From positions 186,001-250,000 of the forward strand of contig NZ_JADPJI010000011.1 of the NCBI RefSeq assembly GCF_023073355.1: 64,000 nucleotides of DNA. Direction: 5' to 3'. This DNA is from Bradyrhizobium sp. 199 (lineage in GTDB: Bacteria; Pseudomonadota; Alphaproteobacteria; Rhizobiales; Xanthobacteraceae). Under the pieces are notes generated by a model. The model did no database searches and was not told the origin of the DNA. It worked only from the letters and a program-made list of their open reading frames with translations. The position numbers were made by a program, and so were the translations under genes. Shown here one piece after another: positions 43,139 to 51,418 of this stretch (positions are counted from its first letter, which is position 1; every line of letters starts with the position of its first letter).

Positions 43139-45475
43139 GTGGCAAATATCAACCAGAAGATTGCGCAGGAGCTTGGGGTTCGGGCGGAGCAGGTCGAGGC
43201 GGCGGTGACGCTGCTCGACGGCGGCGCCACGGTTCCCTTCATCGCCCGCTACCGCAAGGAAGCGACCGGTGCGCTCGACGACGCGCAATTGCGCACCCTG
43301 GAGGAGCGCCTGGGTTACCTGCGCGAGCTCGAAGACCGCCGCAAGGCCATCCTCGAATCAGTCCGGGAGCAAGGCAAGCTCGATGCCGCGCTCGAGGCCT
43401 CCATTCTCGCTGCCGACAGCAAGGCCCGCCTCGAAGACATCTATCTCCCGTTCAAGCCGAAGCGCCGCACCAAAGCCGAAATCGCCAAGGAAGCCGGCCT
43501 CGAGCCGCTCGCCAATCAGCTGTTGGCGGAGCCTGCCAACGATCCGAAGGTCGTAGCGGAAAGCTTCGTCAACGCCGAGAAGGGCGTTGCGGACGTCGCC
43601 GCCGCGTTAGACGGCGCCCGCGCCATCCTGGTCGAGCGGTTCGACGAAGACGCCGATCTGATCGGGAGCCTGCGCGAGGAGGTGTGGACCAATGCGCGCA
43701 TGGCCTCCAAGGTGCGCGACGGCAAGAAGACCGAGGGCGAAAAGTTCGCCGACTATTTCGAGTTCTCCGAGCCGCTGACCAAATTGCCGTCGCACCGCAT
43801 CCTCGCGATGTTCCGCGGCGAGAAGGAAGAGATCCTCGATCTGCAGATCCAGGCCGAGGCCGAAGCGCAGCCGCCGGGCGTGCCGAGCGCTTACGAGCTC
43901 AAGATCATGAAGCGGTTCGGCATCGCCGACCTCAAGCGCGCGGGCGATCGCTGGCTGCTCGACACCGTGCGTTGGGCCTGGCGCACCAAGATCCAGGTGC
44001 ATCTCAACATCGACCTGCGCATGCGGCTGTGGAACGCCGCTGAGACCGAGGCCGTGCGCGTGTTCGCCTCCAATTTGCGCGATCTCCTGTTGGCCGCGCC
44101 GGCCGGCACCCGCGTCACCATGGGGCTGGATCCCGGCTACCGCACTGGCGTCAAGGTCGCCGTCACCGATGCGACCGGCAAGGTCGTCGATACCGCCGTG
44201 ATCTATCCGCACGAGCCGCAGCGGCAATGGAACGAGTCGCTCGCGATTCTTGGCAGGCTCGCATTGAAGCATCGCGTCGAGCTGATCGCGATCGGCAACG
44301 GCACCGCCTCGCGCGAGACCGACAAGCTCGCAGGCGATCTCGTCAAGGGTCTGGCCGAGCTCAAGATGACCAAGATCGTGGTGTCAGAGGCCGGTGCGTC
44401 GGTCTATTCGGCCTCCGCTTTCGCCTCGGAGGAACTGCCTGATCTCGACGTCACCCTGCGCGGCGCGGTCTCGATCGCCCGGCGTCTGCAGGATCCGCTC
44501 GCCGAGCTCGTCAAGATCGAGCCCAAGGCGATCGGCGTCGGCCAGTACCAGCACGACCTCGGCCAGGCCAAGCTGGCAAAATCGCTCGATGCCGTGGTTG
44601 AAGATTGCGTCAACGCGGTCGGCGTCGATGTCAACACCGCCTCGGCGCCGCTGCTCGCGCGCGTGTCGGGCGTCGGCTCAGGTCTGGCGCAGAGCATCGT
44701 GGCACATCGCGACGCCAACGGCCCGTTCAAATCGCGCAAGGCGCTCAAGGAGGTGCCGCGGCTCGGCCCGAAGGCGTTCGAGCAGTGCGCCGGCTTCCTC
44801 CGCATTCTCGGCGGCGAGGACCCGCTCGATGCCTCCGGCGTGCATCCGGAAGCCTATCCGGTGGTGCGGCGGATCCTCAGCGCCACCAAGAGCGACATCA
44901 AGGCGTTGATCGGCAGCAGCGACATCGTGCGCGCGCTGAAGCCGAAGGATTTCGTCGACGAGACCTTCGGTCTGCCGACCGTCACCGACATTTTGCGTGA
45001 ATTGGAAAAGCCTGGCCGCGACCCGCGTCCGGCGTTCAAGGCCGCGGTGTTCATGGAGGGCGTCGAGGAGATCAAGCATCTCAAGAAGGGCATGATCCTC
45101 GAAGGCACCGTGACCAACGTCGCCGCGTTCGGCGCCTTCGTCGACATCGGCGTGCACCAGGACGGGCTCGTGCACATCTCGGCGATGTCCAAGACCTACA
45201 TCAAGGATCCGCGCGAGGTGGTGAAGCCCGGCGACATCGTCAAGGTGAAGGTGCTGGACTTCGAGGTCGCGCGCAAGCGCATCTCACTGACATTGCGCCT
45301 CGACGACGAGATCGGCGCCAAGAAGGACGCCCCCGGCATGCAGCGCGACAACAGCTCGCGCAACCCCTCACGCATGACCTCCTCGGCGCCGCGAAAGCAG
45401 GAATCCTCCGGCGGCGGCGCCCTTGCCGAAGCGCTGCGCCGCGCAGCCGAAAAGAACGGCGGCAAGCGGGTGTAG
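43139..45475 (+). CDS. tex: Tex-family RNA-binding transcription accessory protein
   Basis: A 778-residue cytosolic nucleic-acid-binding protein. It has the N-terminal Tex helical domain (VPFIARYRKEATGALDD), a YqgF/RNase H-like domain (GLDPGYRTGVKVAVTD at about 325), a helix-hairpin-helix region (VNTASAPLLARVSGVG) and a C-terminal S1 domain (EGTVTNVAAFGAFVDIGVHQDGLV..). The tail is basic and Ser/Gly-rich. The start is GTG 43139 (GTG GCA AAT ATC). It stands alone. Confidence 0.96.
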   Translation: MANINQKIAQELGVRAEQVEAAVTLLDGGATVPFIARYRKEATGALDDAQLRTLEERLGYLRELEDRRKAILESVREQGKLDAALEASILAADSKARLEDIYLPFKPKRRTKAEIAKEAGLEPLANQLLAEPANDPKVVAESFVNAEKGVADVAAALDGARAILVERFDEDADLIGSLREEVWTNARMASKVRDGKKTEGEKFADYFEFSEPLTKLPSHRILAMFRGEKEEILDLQIQAEAEAQPPGVPSAYELKIMKRFGIADLKRAGDRWLLDTVRWAWRTKIQVHLNIDLRMRLWNAAETEAVRVFASNLRDLLLAAPAGTRVTMGLDPGYRTGVKVAVTDATGKVVDTAVIYPHEPQRQWNESLAILGRLALKHRVELIAIGNGTASRETDKLAGDLVKGLAELKMTKIVVSEAGASVYSASAFASEELPDLDVTLRGAVSIARRLQDPLAELVKIEPKAIGVGQYQHDLGQAKLAKSLDAVVEDCVNAVGVDVNTASAPLLARVSGVGSGLAQSIVAHRDANGPFKSRKALKEVPRLGPKAFEQCAGFLRILGGEDPLDASGVHPEAYPVVRRILSATKSDIKALIGSSDIVRALKPKDFVDETFGLPTVTDILRELEKPGRDPRPAFKAAVFMEGVEEIKHLKKGMILEGTVTNVAAFGAFVDIGVHQDGLVHISAMSKTYIKDPREVVKPGDIVKVKVLDFEVARKRISLTLRLDDEIGAKKDAPGMQRDNSSRNPSRMTSSAPRKQESSGGGALAEALRRAAEKNGGKRV

Positions 45476-45653
45476 CGCGCGCTGTCTTAACCTCTCCCCC
45501 GTAAGAACGGGGCGAGGGAGTGAGAGGCCAGTGCCTCCCTAACTCTCGCGTCAGAATCTGGCGTGTTTGTAAGTTGAAGCTGCCTGTTCCTTCCTTTCAT
45601 CTGATCATCCTCGTGCGGCGTGGAGAGCGCCGCACAGCAAGGAGGATGTTTCG

Positions 45654-46076
45654 ATGAACAACAGGCTTCTCAAAGGCCTCATCGTAGCGACGGTCGCCGC
45701 CGCGATGGCGGGTGCTTCACCGGTGCTCGCCAGAGGCGGCGGCGGTGGACATGGCGGCTTCGGCGGCGGCGGGCATTTCGGAGGTGGCATGCACGCAGGC
45801 GGCTTTGGCGGCATGCGTGCCGGCGCGATGGGCGGCGCGCGCTTTGCCCATGTCGGCGGTCCGGCGTTCGGCGGGGCACGCTTCGCGCACGCGGCGGTCG
45901 GGCCGCGCTTCGCCGGCGCCAGCTGGCACGGCCGCCACGCCTTCTTCCGTCATCATCACTTCCGCCGTTTCGCCGTCTTCGGCGCGCCCTTTTTCTATGC
46001 CGGCGATGGTTGCTGGCGCAGGAGCTGGACGCCCTATGGATGGCAATGGGTCAACGTGTGCGGAGACTATTGGTAG
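45654..46076 (+). CDS. Secreted Gly/His-rich small protein
   Basis: A 140-residue exported protein. A signal peptide (MNNRLLKGLIVATVAAAMAG to about VLA) precedes a Gly-rich segment with HGGFGGGGHFGGGMHAGGF-type repeats (about 28-65), then an Ala/Phe/His-rich part (HHHFRRFAVFG) and an aromatic end (WTPYGWQWVNVCGDYW) with two Cys that could pair. AAGGAGG lies upstream. Such proteins are common in bradyrhizobia and have no assigned role. Metal binding through His is a guess. Confidence 0.75.
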   Translation: MNNRLLKGLIVATVAAAMAGASPVLARGGGGGHGGFGGGGHFGGGMHAGGFGGMRAGAMGGARFAHVGGPAFGGARFAHAAVGPRFAGASWHGRHAFFRHHHFRRFAVFGAPFFYAGDGCWRRSWTPYGWQWVNVCGDYW

Positions 46077-46175
46077 TCGTCTAGCGTACCGCACCGTTGT
46101 CGCGGTCGCCACCGGGCGGTTCCGTCCAGCCCCGGAACGGGATAGTCTGGTGGCGATCGTCGCGCGGAGTTCGTC

Positions 46176-46868
46176 ATGACCGGAGGTCACCGCCGCATCC
46201 TGGTCGTCGAGGACGATCCGGAAACCGCAGGCCAACTCGTCGAGGAATTGACGATCTCGGGATACGAGGTCGATCTCGCTGCCAACGGCCGCGAAGCCCT
46301 GAGCCACGGCGCCGCGCGCGACTATGCCGTGATCACGATCGACCGGATGCTGCCCGATGTCGACGGCATCAGCGTGATGCGGCAATTGCGCGATGACGGC
46401 GTCGCCGCGCCGTTCCTGATCATCTCCGCGCTCGGCGAGGTCGATGACCGCGTGCGCGGCCTGCGCGCCGGCGGCGACGACTATCTCGTCAAGCCGTTCT
46501 CGTTCACCGAATTGCTGGCGCGGCTCGAGGCGCTCGGCCGCCGCAGCGAGACCATCGCCAAGGAAACGCTGCTGCGGGTCGGCGATCTCGCCATCGACCT
46601 GATCGCGCGCAACGCCAGCCGCCGGGGCCGCAAGATTCCGCTGCTGCCGCGCGAGTTTCAACTGCTCGAATATCTCGTCCGCAACGAGGCCCGCGTCGTC
46701 TCCCGCGCGATGCTGCTCCAGCACGTCTGGGACCTGCATTTCGATCCCTCCACCAACATCATTGACGTCTATGTGGGGCGCGTCCGCCGCAAGGTCGACG
46801 ATGCCCAGGCCTATCCGCTTATCCACACCATCCGCGGCATTGGGTATTGCCTCCGTGCTCCTGGCTAA
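46176..46868 (+). CDS. OmpR/PhoB-family response regulator
   Basis: A 230-residue regulator with a receiver domain (VVEDD at about 10-14, phospho-acceptor D56 in ITIDRMLPD, Lys in VKPFSFTEL) and a C-terminal winged helix (about 130-228, LPREFQLLEYLVRNEARVVSR). It is encoded just before a histidine kinase whose GTG start lies inside its last codons, so the two form a translationally coupled pair. Confidence 0.95.
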   Translation: MTGGHRRILVVEDDPETAGQLVEELTISGYEVDLAANGREALSHGAARDYAVITIDRMLPDVDGISVMRQLRDDGVAAPFLIISALGEVDDRVRGLRAGGDDYLVKPFSFTELLARLEALGRRSETIAKETLLRVGDLAIDLIARNASRRGRKIPLLPREFQLLEYLVRNEARVVSRAMLLQHVWDLHFDPSTNIIDVYVGRVRRKVDDAQAYPLIHTIRGIGYCLRAPG

Positions 46869-47931
46869 GACGCTCCGCTCCTCGACCTTCCGTTTGGCGC
46901 TGATCGCGATCGCAGCATTCGGACTGATCGTCGCTGCGATCATGGCCTATGTCTATTTCGGCACGCTGGCCTATGTGGAGGGCCGGCTCGGCCACGCGGT
47001 CGACCATGATAGCTTCACCGGGATGATCGAGCTCGCGATGGCCGCGGTCGCCGTGCTGCTGCTGGTGCTCGCGGGCCTCGCAGCCGTGCTGGTGACGCGG
47101 CGCACGGTGGGGCGGATCGAACAGATCAATGCCACCAGCCGCGCCATCATGCAGTCCGGCCTCGATCAGCGCATCCCCTTGCGCGGCAGCAACGACGAGT
47201 GGGACCGCGTCGCCGAAAGCCTCAACCAGATGCTCGACCGCATCGAGACGCTGATGGGCGAGGTCAAGCAGGTCAGCGACAACGTCGCCCATGATCTGCG
47301 CACGCCGCTGACGCGTATGCGCGGCCGGCTGGAAAAGGCCTATCACGCCACGCGCAACGGCGAGGCGGATGCGGCACTGATCGGCGACACCATCACCGAT
47401 CTCGACGCCGTGCTTCACATGTTCGCCTCCATCACCCGGATCTCGGAAATAGAGACCCGCGCCCGCACCGGCGCCTTCCGCACGCTTGATCTTGCCGAGA
47501 TCGCCGGCGAGGTCGTCGAGCTCTACGATGCCGCCGCGGAGCAGGTTGCTACGCGCCTCAGTCTTGCCGGAGACGGCGAGGTGCCGATCACGGGCGATCG
47601 CGACCTGCTGTTCGATGCCATCGCCAATCTCGTCGACAACGCCATCAAGCACGGCCGCCCGGGCGGGCAGGTGGCGGTAACCTGCCGCAGCGCGGGCGGT
47701 GGCGCTGTGATCGCCATCGCCGACGATGGTCCGGGCATTCCCACTGAGGAGCGCGATCACGTCTTCAAGCGATTCTATCGGCTCGAACAGAGCCGCTACA
47801 CGCCGGGCAACGGGCTTGGCCTCAGTCTGGTGGCCGCAGTCGCGCGCCTTCATTGCGCCGAGGTCGCGCTGCATGACAATGCGCCGGGACTGATGGTGCA
47901 GCTCAGCTTCCCGGCGACATCTGCGAAGTGA
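46855..47931 (+). CDS. Sensor histidine kinase with a very short periplasmic loop
   Basis: A 358-residue kinase. TM1 is at about 12-36, followed by only about 20 residues, then TM2 at about 57-80. HAMP follows, then HisKA with the phospho-accepting His146 in NVAHDLRTPLTRMR and the ATPase domain (NLVDNAIKHG, DDGPGIP, GNGLGLSL). Related kinases, as I recall them, have roughly 100 or more residues between the helices, so the sensor domain appears lost here. The start is GTG 46855, overlapping the regulator gene by 14 bp. Confidence 0.88.
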   Translation: MLLAKTLRSSTFRLALIAIAAFGLIVAAIMAYVYFGTLAYVEGRLGHAVDHDSFTGMIELAMAAVAVLLLVLAGLAAVLVTRRTVGRIEQINATSRAIMQSGLDQRIPLRGSNDEWDRVAESLNQMLDRIETLMGEVKQVSDNVAHDLRTPLTRMRGRLEKAYHATRNGEADAALIGDTITDLDAVLHMFASITRISEIETRARTGAFRTLDLAEIAGEVVELYDAAAEQVATRLSLAGDGEVPITGDRDLLFDAIANLVDNAIKHGRPGGQVAVTCRSAGGGAVIAIADDGPGIPTEERDHVFKRFYRLEQSRYTPGNGLGLSLVAAVARLHCAEVALHDNAPGLMVQLSFPATSAK

Positions 47932-47943
47932 GACCCGGCGGCC

Positions 47944-48315
47944 TCACAGCTCGATCACGCCGCGGCGCGCCGCGTGTGCCACCGCATCGGTGCGGCCGGT
48001 GGCATCCAGCTTGTCGAGCAGCGAGCCGACATGGAATTTCACGGTGTGCACGGAGATGCCGAGCCGGCGCGCGATCATCTTGTTGGAGGCGCCCTCGGCC
48101 ATCAGCGCCAGCACGTCGAGCTCGCGCTGCGTCAGCGCGATGTCCTCGGGCATGCTGCGGGGCTCGCGGGCGACGATCGTCGCCGCCGCCTGCTCGCCGG
48201 GCCCGGCGAGACGAAGCCCGGCGATATTGCCGAGCAAGGCCGCCAGGCAATCGGCGAGGGCGGGATCGTCGATCTCCAGAGCGAGCACGATCTCCGGCGT
48301 CTTGTTCTCGCTCAC
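47944..48315 (-). CDS. Short LuxR-type HTH regulator
   Basis: A 123-residue protein with a C-terminal LuxR/FixJ helix-turn-helix (LTQRELDVLALMAEGASNKM, then ISVHTVKFHVGSLLDKL). The N-terminal about 55 residues (IVLALEIDDPALADCLAALL) resemble a shortened receiver with no recognisable phosphorylation site. The start is GTG 48315, and its GTGA overlaps the stop of the HtrA-like gene upstream (48312-48315), so the two are co-translated. It is convergent with the histidine kinase gene, 12 bp apart. Confidence 0.85.
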   Translation of the reverse strand: MSENKTPEIVLALEIDDPALADCLAALLGNIAGLRLAGPGEQAAATIVAREPRSMPEDIALTQRELDVLALMAEGASNKMIARRLGISVHTVKFHVGSLLDKLDATGRTDAVAHAARRGVIEL

Positions 48316-49178
48316 GCCTCCGGCCTCTCGCCGACCGTGATCTTGAAGCTGACCGGCTCGCCGCCGCGGCGCACCGCGACATCGATCACCCCGCCGACGC
48401 TTGCAGGTCCGAGCGTCCGCGACAGCGCGCGCACGCCTGATAGCTTCTGGTCGTTGACCGCGACGATCACGTCGCCCTGGCGAATGCCGGCAGCGGCCGA
48501 AGGTCCGGCCTTGTCGACATTCATCACCATCGCGCCGACGCCGTCGTCGAGCCGGACCGGCTGCAGCCCGAGGCCGAGATATCCGCGCGCGATGCGGCCG
48601 CGCGTCTCGAGCTGCGCGGCGACGCGCTCGATCGTGGCCGTCGGGATCACCAGCACGCGCCGCGGACCGAGCACGGTCATGCCGAAGGCGTCGCCTGATG
48701 CGTCGAGCGCAAGACCGCCCTGCTGGGCGGGACGGAGGCGGACGTCAAGCTCGATCCGCGCGTCGATCTCGCCGCCGCGCAAGGAGCGCCAGTTCTTGCC
48801 GGACGCCGACACCATCCCGAGCGCCGCGCTCGCCGTCTCGCGGTTGGTCGCGACCACGACCGACAAAGCGCCCAGCGGCGGGACGGTTGCGGCGAGCTTG
48901 ACCGGGGCCGCCGCGATGTCGGCGCGGAGCAGCGCGATATCGGTCGTATGGTCGCGGCCGGCGATCGTGGCGGTCACGCGGCTGCCGTCGGGCACGCCGA
49001 TCTCGACCTCGCCCTCATCGGCCAGCGCCTCGTCGGCGGTGACGATCAGGCCTGCTTTCCAGACAAAGCCGGTCGCACGGAAGCGATGCGAGTGCACGGA
49101 GACGATTGAGGGCGCGGTGCGCGCCACGATTTCAGCGAGCGCGGATGATAGGGAAGACAGGGCGGTAAGGTCGGTCAT
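48312..49178 (-). CDS. HtrA-like protein lacking catalytic His and Ser (pseudoprotease) with PDZ domain
   Basis: A 288-residue protein with a trypsin-like fold and a C-terminal PDZ domain (GYLGLGLQPV.. to the end, with AAAGIRQGDVIVAVNDQ). Aligned by eye to HtrA proteases, the His position reads TADEAL instead of NNHVV and the Ser position reads RPAQQGGLAL instead of NPGNSGGPL; only the Asp (TDIALLR) remains. It should therefore be inactive as a protease. No signal peptide is evident, so it is probably cytosolic. It overlaps the LuxR-type gene by 4 bp, which suggests it modulates that regulator. Confidence 0.85.
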   Translation of the reverse strand: MTDLTALSSLSSALAEIVARTAPSIVSVHSHRFRATGFVWKAGLIVTADEALADEGEVEIGVPDGSRVTATIAGRDHTTDIALLRADIAAAPVKLAATVPPLGALSVVVATNRETASAALGMVSASGKNWRSLRGGEIDARIELDVRLRPAQQGGLALDASGDAFGMTVLGPRRVLVIPTATIERVAAQLETRGRIARGYLGLGLQPVRLDDGVGAMVMNVDKAGPSAAAGIRQGDVIVAVNDQKLSGVRALSRTLGPASVGGVIDVAVRRGGEPVSFKITVGERPEA

Positions 49179-49367
49179 GGCAGGCTCCTGTGGCTGGCCT
49201 CAATCTGGGATGTCGCGGGCAATTGTGAAACTGGCCGGGTGGTCAGGACAGGGACCGGTCGTAGGACCGCGGCCGACGAACAAGTGATTGGGAGCGCCTC
49301 ACGGGAACGTGTAGCAATCGGCCGAACATTGCGCCGCACGGCCCTCAGCCTTTGAGCGAGTTGACTG

Positions 49368-50333
49368 ATGACCATCGATCTTACCCGCCGCACCCTGCTC
49401 CAACTCGCCGGCGCGACCTCGCTCGCCATAGCGGCCGCGGCTGCGGCGCGTGCCGAGGGCGCTCCGCAGGGCAGCGGACCGACCTATGCCGGCCGCACGC
49501 CGATGCGGGTCGGCATGGTGACGCTGCGGGTGAAGAATCTCGACAAGGTTGCGGATTACTACCGTGACGTGATCGGGCTCACCGTGATGGAGCGATCCGC
49601 CAGCGTCGCGAAGCTCGGCACATCAGGCGTCACGCTGCTGGTGCTGGAAGCCCGCCCCGAGGCGGCAATTGAGCCGCGCAACGCCGCTGGCCTCTACCAC
49701 ACCGCCTTCCTGATGCCGACCCGCAAGGACCTGGCGCGGTGGCTGGTTCAGGCCGCCTCGCACCGCGTGACGCTGTCGGGCTTTGCCGATCATCTCGTCA
49801 GCGAGTCCGTTTATCTCGACGATCCCGAGGGCAACGGGATCGAGGTCTATGCCGACCGCGATCCCTCGCATTGGCAGTGGAGCCAGGGCAGCGTCAAGAT
49901 GGCGTCCAACGAGCTCGACGTTCCCGATTTGCTGTCGCTGACCAATACGCGCGTGCCTGATTATGCCGGGGCGCCCGAGGGCTTGCGCATCGGCCACATG
50001 CACCTGCGTGTCGGCGATCTCGCGCAGGCCGGAAACTTCTATCATGGCACCATTGGTCTCGATCCGACCCGCAGCCGCAGCGGCGCCGCGTTCCTGTCGT
50101 CGGGCCGCTATCATCATCATCTCGGCATGAACGTGTGGCAGAGCCAGGGCGCGGGCCCGCGCGACGATCAGACGACCGGCCTTGCCTGGTTCTCGCTGGT
50201 GACAGAAAAGCCTGACATTCTCGCCGCGCAGGAGGAGCGCCTGCGCAAGGGCGGCGTGCAGATCACAATGCTCGCAGGCGGCGTGGAGGCCGCCGATCCC
50301 TGGGGCACGCGCGTGCGGCTTCTCAGGGTTTGA
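49368..50333 (+). CDS. Tat-exported double VOC-domain protein
   Basis: A 321-residue protein with a twin-arginine signal (LTRRTLLQLAGATSLAIAAA) followed by two vicinal-oxygen-chelate modules. The first starts at MVTLRVKNLDKVADYYRDVI and ends with GNGIEVYADRDP; the second starts at GHMHLRVGDLAQAGNFYHGTIG. Metal-ligand candidates are the His and Glu of those motifs. It resembles CatE-type extradiol dioxygenases and glyoxalases. The substrate is unknown, and export by Tat is unusual for the family. Confidence 0.85.
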   Translation: MTIDLTRRTLLQLAGATSLAIAAAAAARAEGAPQGSGPTYAGRTPMRVGMVTLRVKNLDKVADYYRDVIGLTVMERSASVAKLGTSGVTLLVLEARPEAAIEPRNAAGLYHTAFLMPTRKDLARWLVQAASHRVTLSGFADHLVSESVYLDDPEGNGIEVYADRDPSHWQWSQGSVKMASNELDVPDLLSLTNTRVPDYAGAPEGLRIGHMHLRVGDLAQAGNFYHGTIGLDPTRSRSGAAFLSSGRYHHHLGMNVWQSQGAGPRDDQTTGLAWFSLVTEKPDILAAQEERLRKGGVQITMLAGGVEAADPWGTRVRLLRV

Positions 50334-50397
50334 TCGCCGGCGCGAGCGTTGGTAAGACCAGTCAAGCGCAAGCCGGCGCTCCGGGGTCCTCACCGAC

Positions 50398-51273
50398 ATG
50401 TCAGAATTCCACGGCGTCTTTCCTTATCTCGTCTCGCCCGTCGGTGCCGACGGCGCGGTACGCACCGAAGTCCTCGGCAAGCTCTGCGAGGATCTGATCG
50501 GCGCCGGCGTGCATGGGCTGACGCCGCTGGGCTCGACCGGCGAATTCGCCTATCTCGATGCCGCGCAACGGACGGCAGTCGTGCAGACCACCGTCGAGGC
50601 CGCGAAGGGCCGCGTGCCTGTTGTCGCGGGTGTCGCCTCGACCTCGACGGCGGATGCCGTGGCGCAGGCGAAAGCGTACCAGAAGCTCGGCGCCGACGGC
50701 ATCCTGGCGATTCTGGAGGCTTATTTCCCGCTCACTGACGCCCAGGTCGAGTCCTACTTCCGTGCCATCGCGAACGCCGTGGACATCCCCGTCGTCATCT
50801 ACACCAATCCGCAATTCCAGCGCTCCGATCTCACCCTCGACATCATCGCACGCCTCGCCGAGCATCCGCGCATCGGCTACATCAAGGACGCCTCGACCAA
50901 TACGGGCCGGCTGCTCTCGATCATGAACCGCTGCGGCGACGCTCTGCGCGTGTTCTCGGCCTCCGCCCATATCCCGGCTGCGGTGATGCTGATCGGCGGC
51001 CTCGGCTGGATGGCGGGCCCGGCGTGCATTATCCCGCGCCAGAGCGTGGCGCTCTACGATCTCTGCAAGGCGGGCCGCTGGGAGGACGCCATGGCGCTCC
51101 AGCGCCGGCTGTGGCGCATCAACGAGGCCTTCGCCCGCTTCAATCTCGCCGCCTGCATCAAGGCAGGGCTTGCGATCCAAGGCTACGACGTCGGTGATCC
51201 CGTCCCGCCCCAGGCCCCGCTGACGGTCGAGGCGCGCAAGGTGGTGGAAGCGGCCCTGGGACAGGTGTCGTAG
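50398..51273 (+). CDS. Dihydrodipicolinate synthase/N-acetylneuraminate lyase-family aldolase
   Basis: A 291-residue TIM-barrel lyase. The pyruvate-binding turn is PLGSTGEFAYL (about 40-50), the Tyr is in VVIYTNPQF (about 135) and the Schiff-base Lys is in GYIKDASTNTGR (about 163). This is one of the many paralogues outside lysine synthesis, so dapA is not assigned. The substrate is probably a sugar-acid or aromatic ketoacid. It follows the VOC gene by 64 bp. Confidence 0.9.
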   Translation: MSEFHGVFPYLVSPVGADGAVRTEVLGKLCEDLIGAGVHGLTPLGSTGEFAYLDAAQRTAVVQTTVEAAKGRVPVVAGVASTSTADAVAQAKAYQKLGADGILAILEAYFPLTDAQVESYFRAIANAVDIPVVIYTNPQFQRSDLTLDIIARLAEHPRIGYIKDASTNTGRLLSIMNRCGDALRVFSASAHIPAAVMLIGGLGWMAGPACIIPRQSVALYDLCKAGRWEDAMALQRRLWRINEAFARFNLAACIKAGLAIQGYDVGDPVPPQAPLTVEARKVVEAALGQVS

Positions 51274-51418
51274 CTGCTGGTCACGCGGCAATATGCCCCG
51301 GTCCCGTGCCGGGAAAATCCCCACCTGCCAACCGAGAAACTTCCGCTGGTTTGCGACGTTGCTGCGTGAGCGAGATCTATCGCCCTGTACGCGTATCCCA
51401 GAGGAGACGTTGATCACG

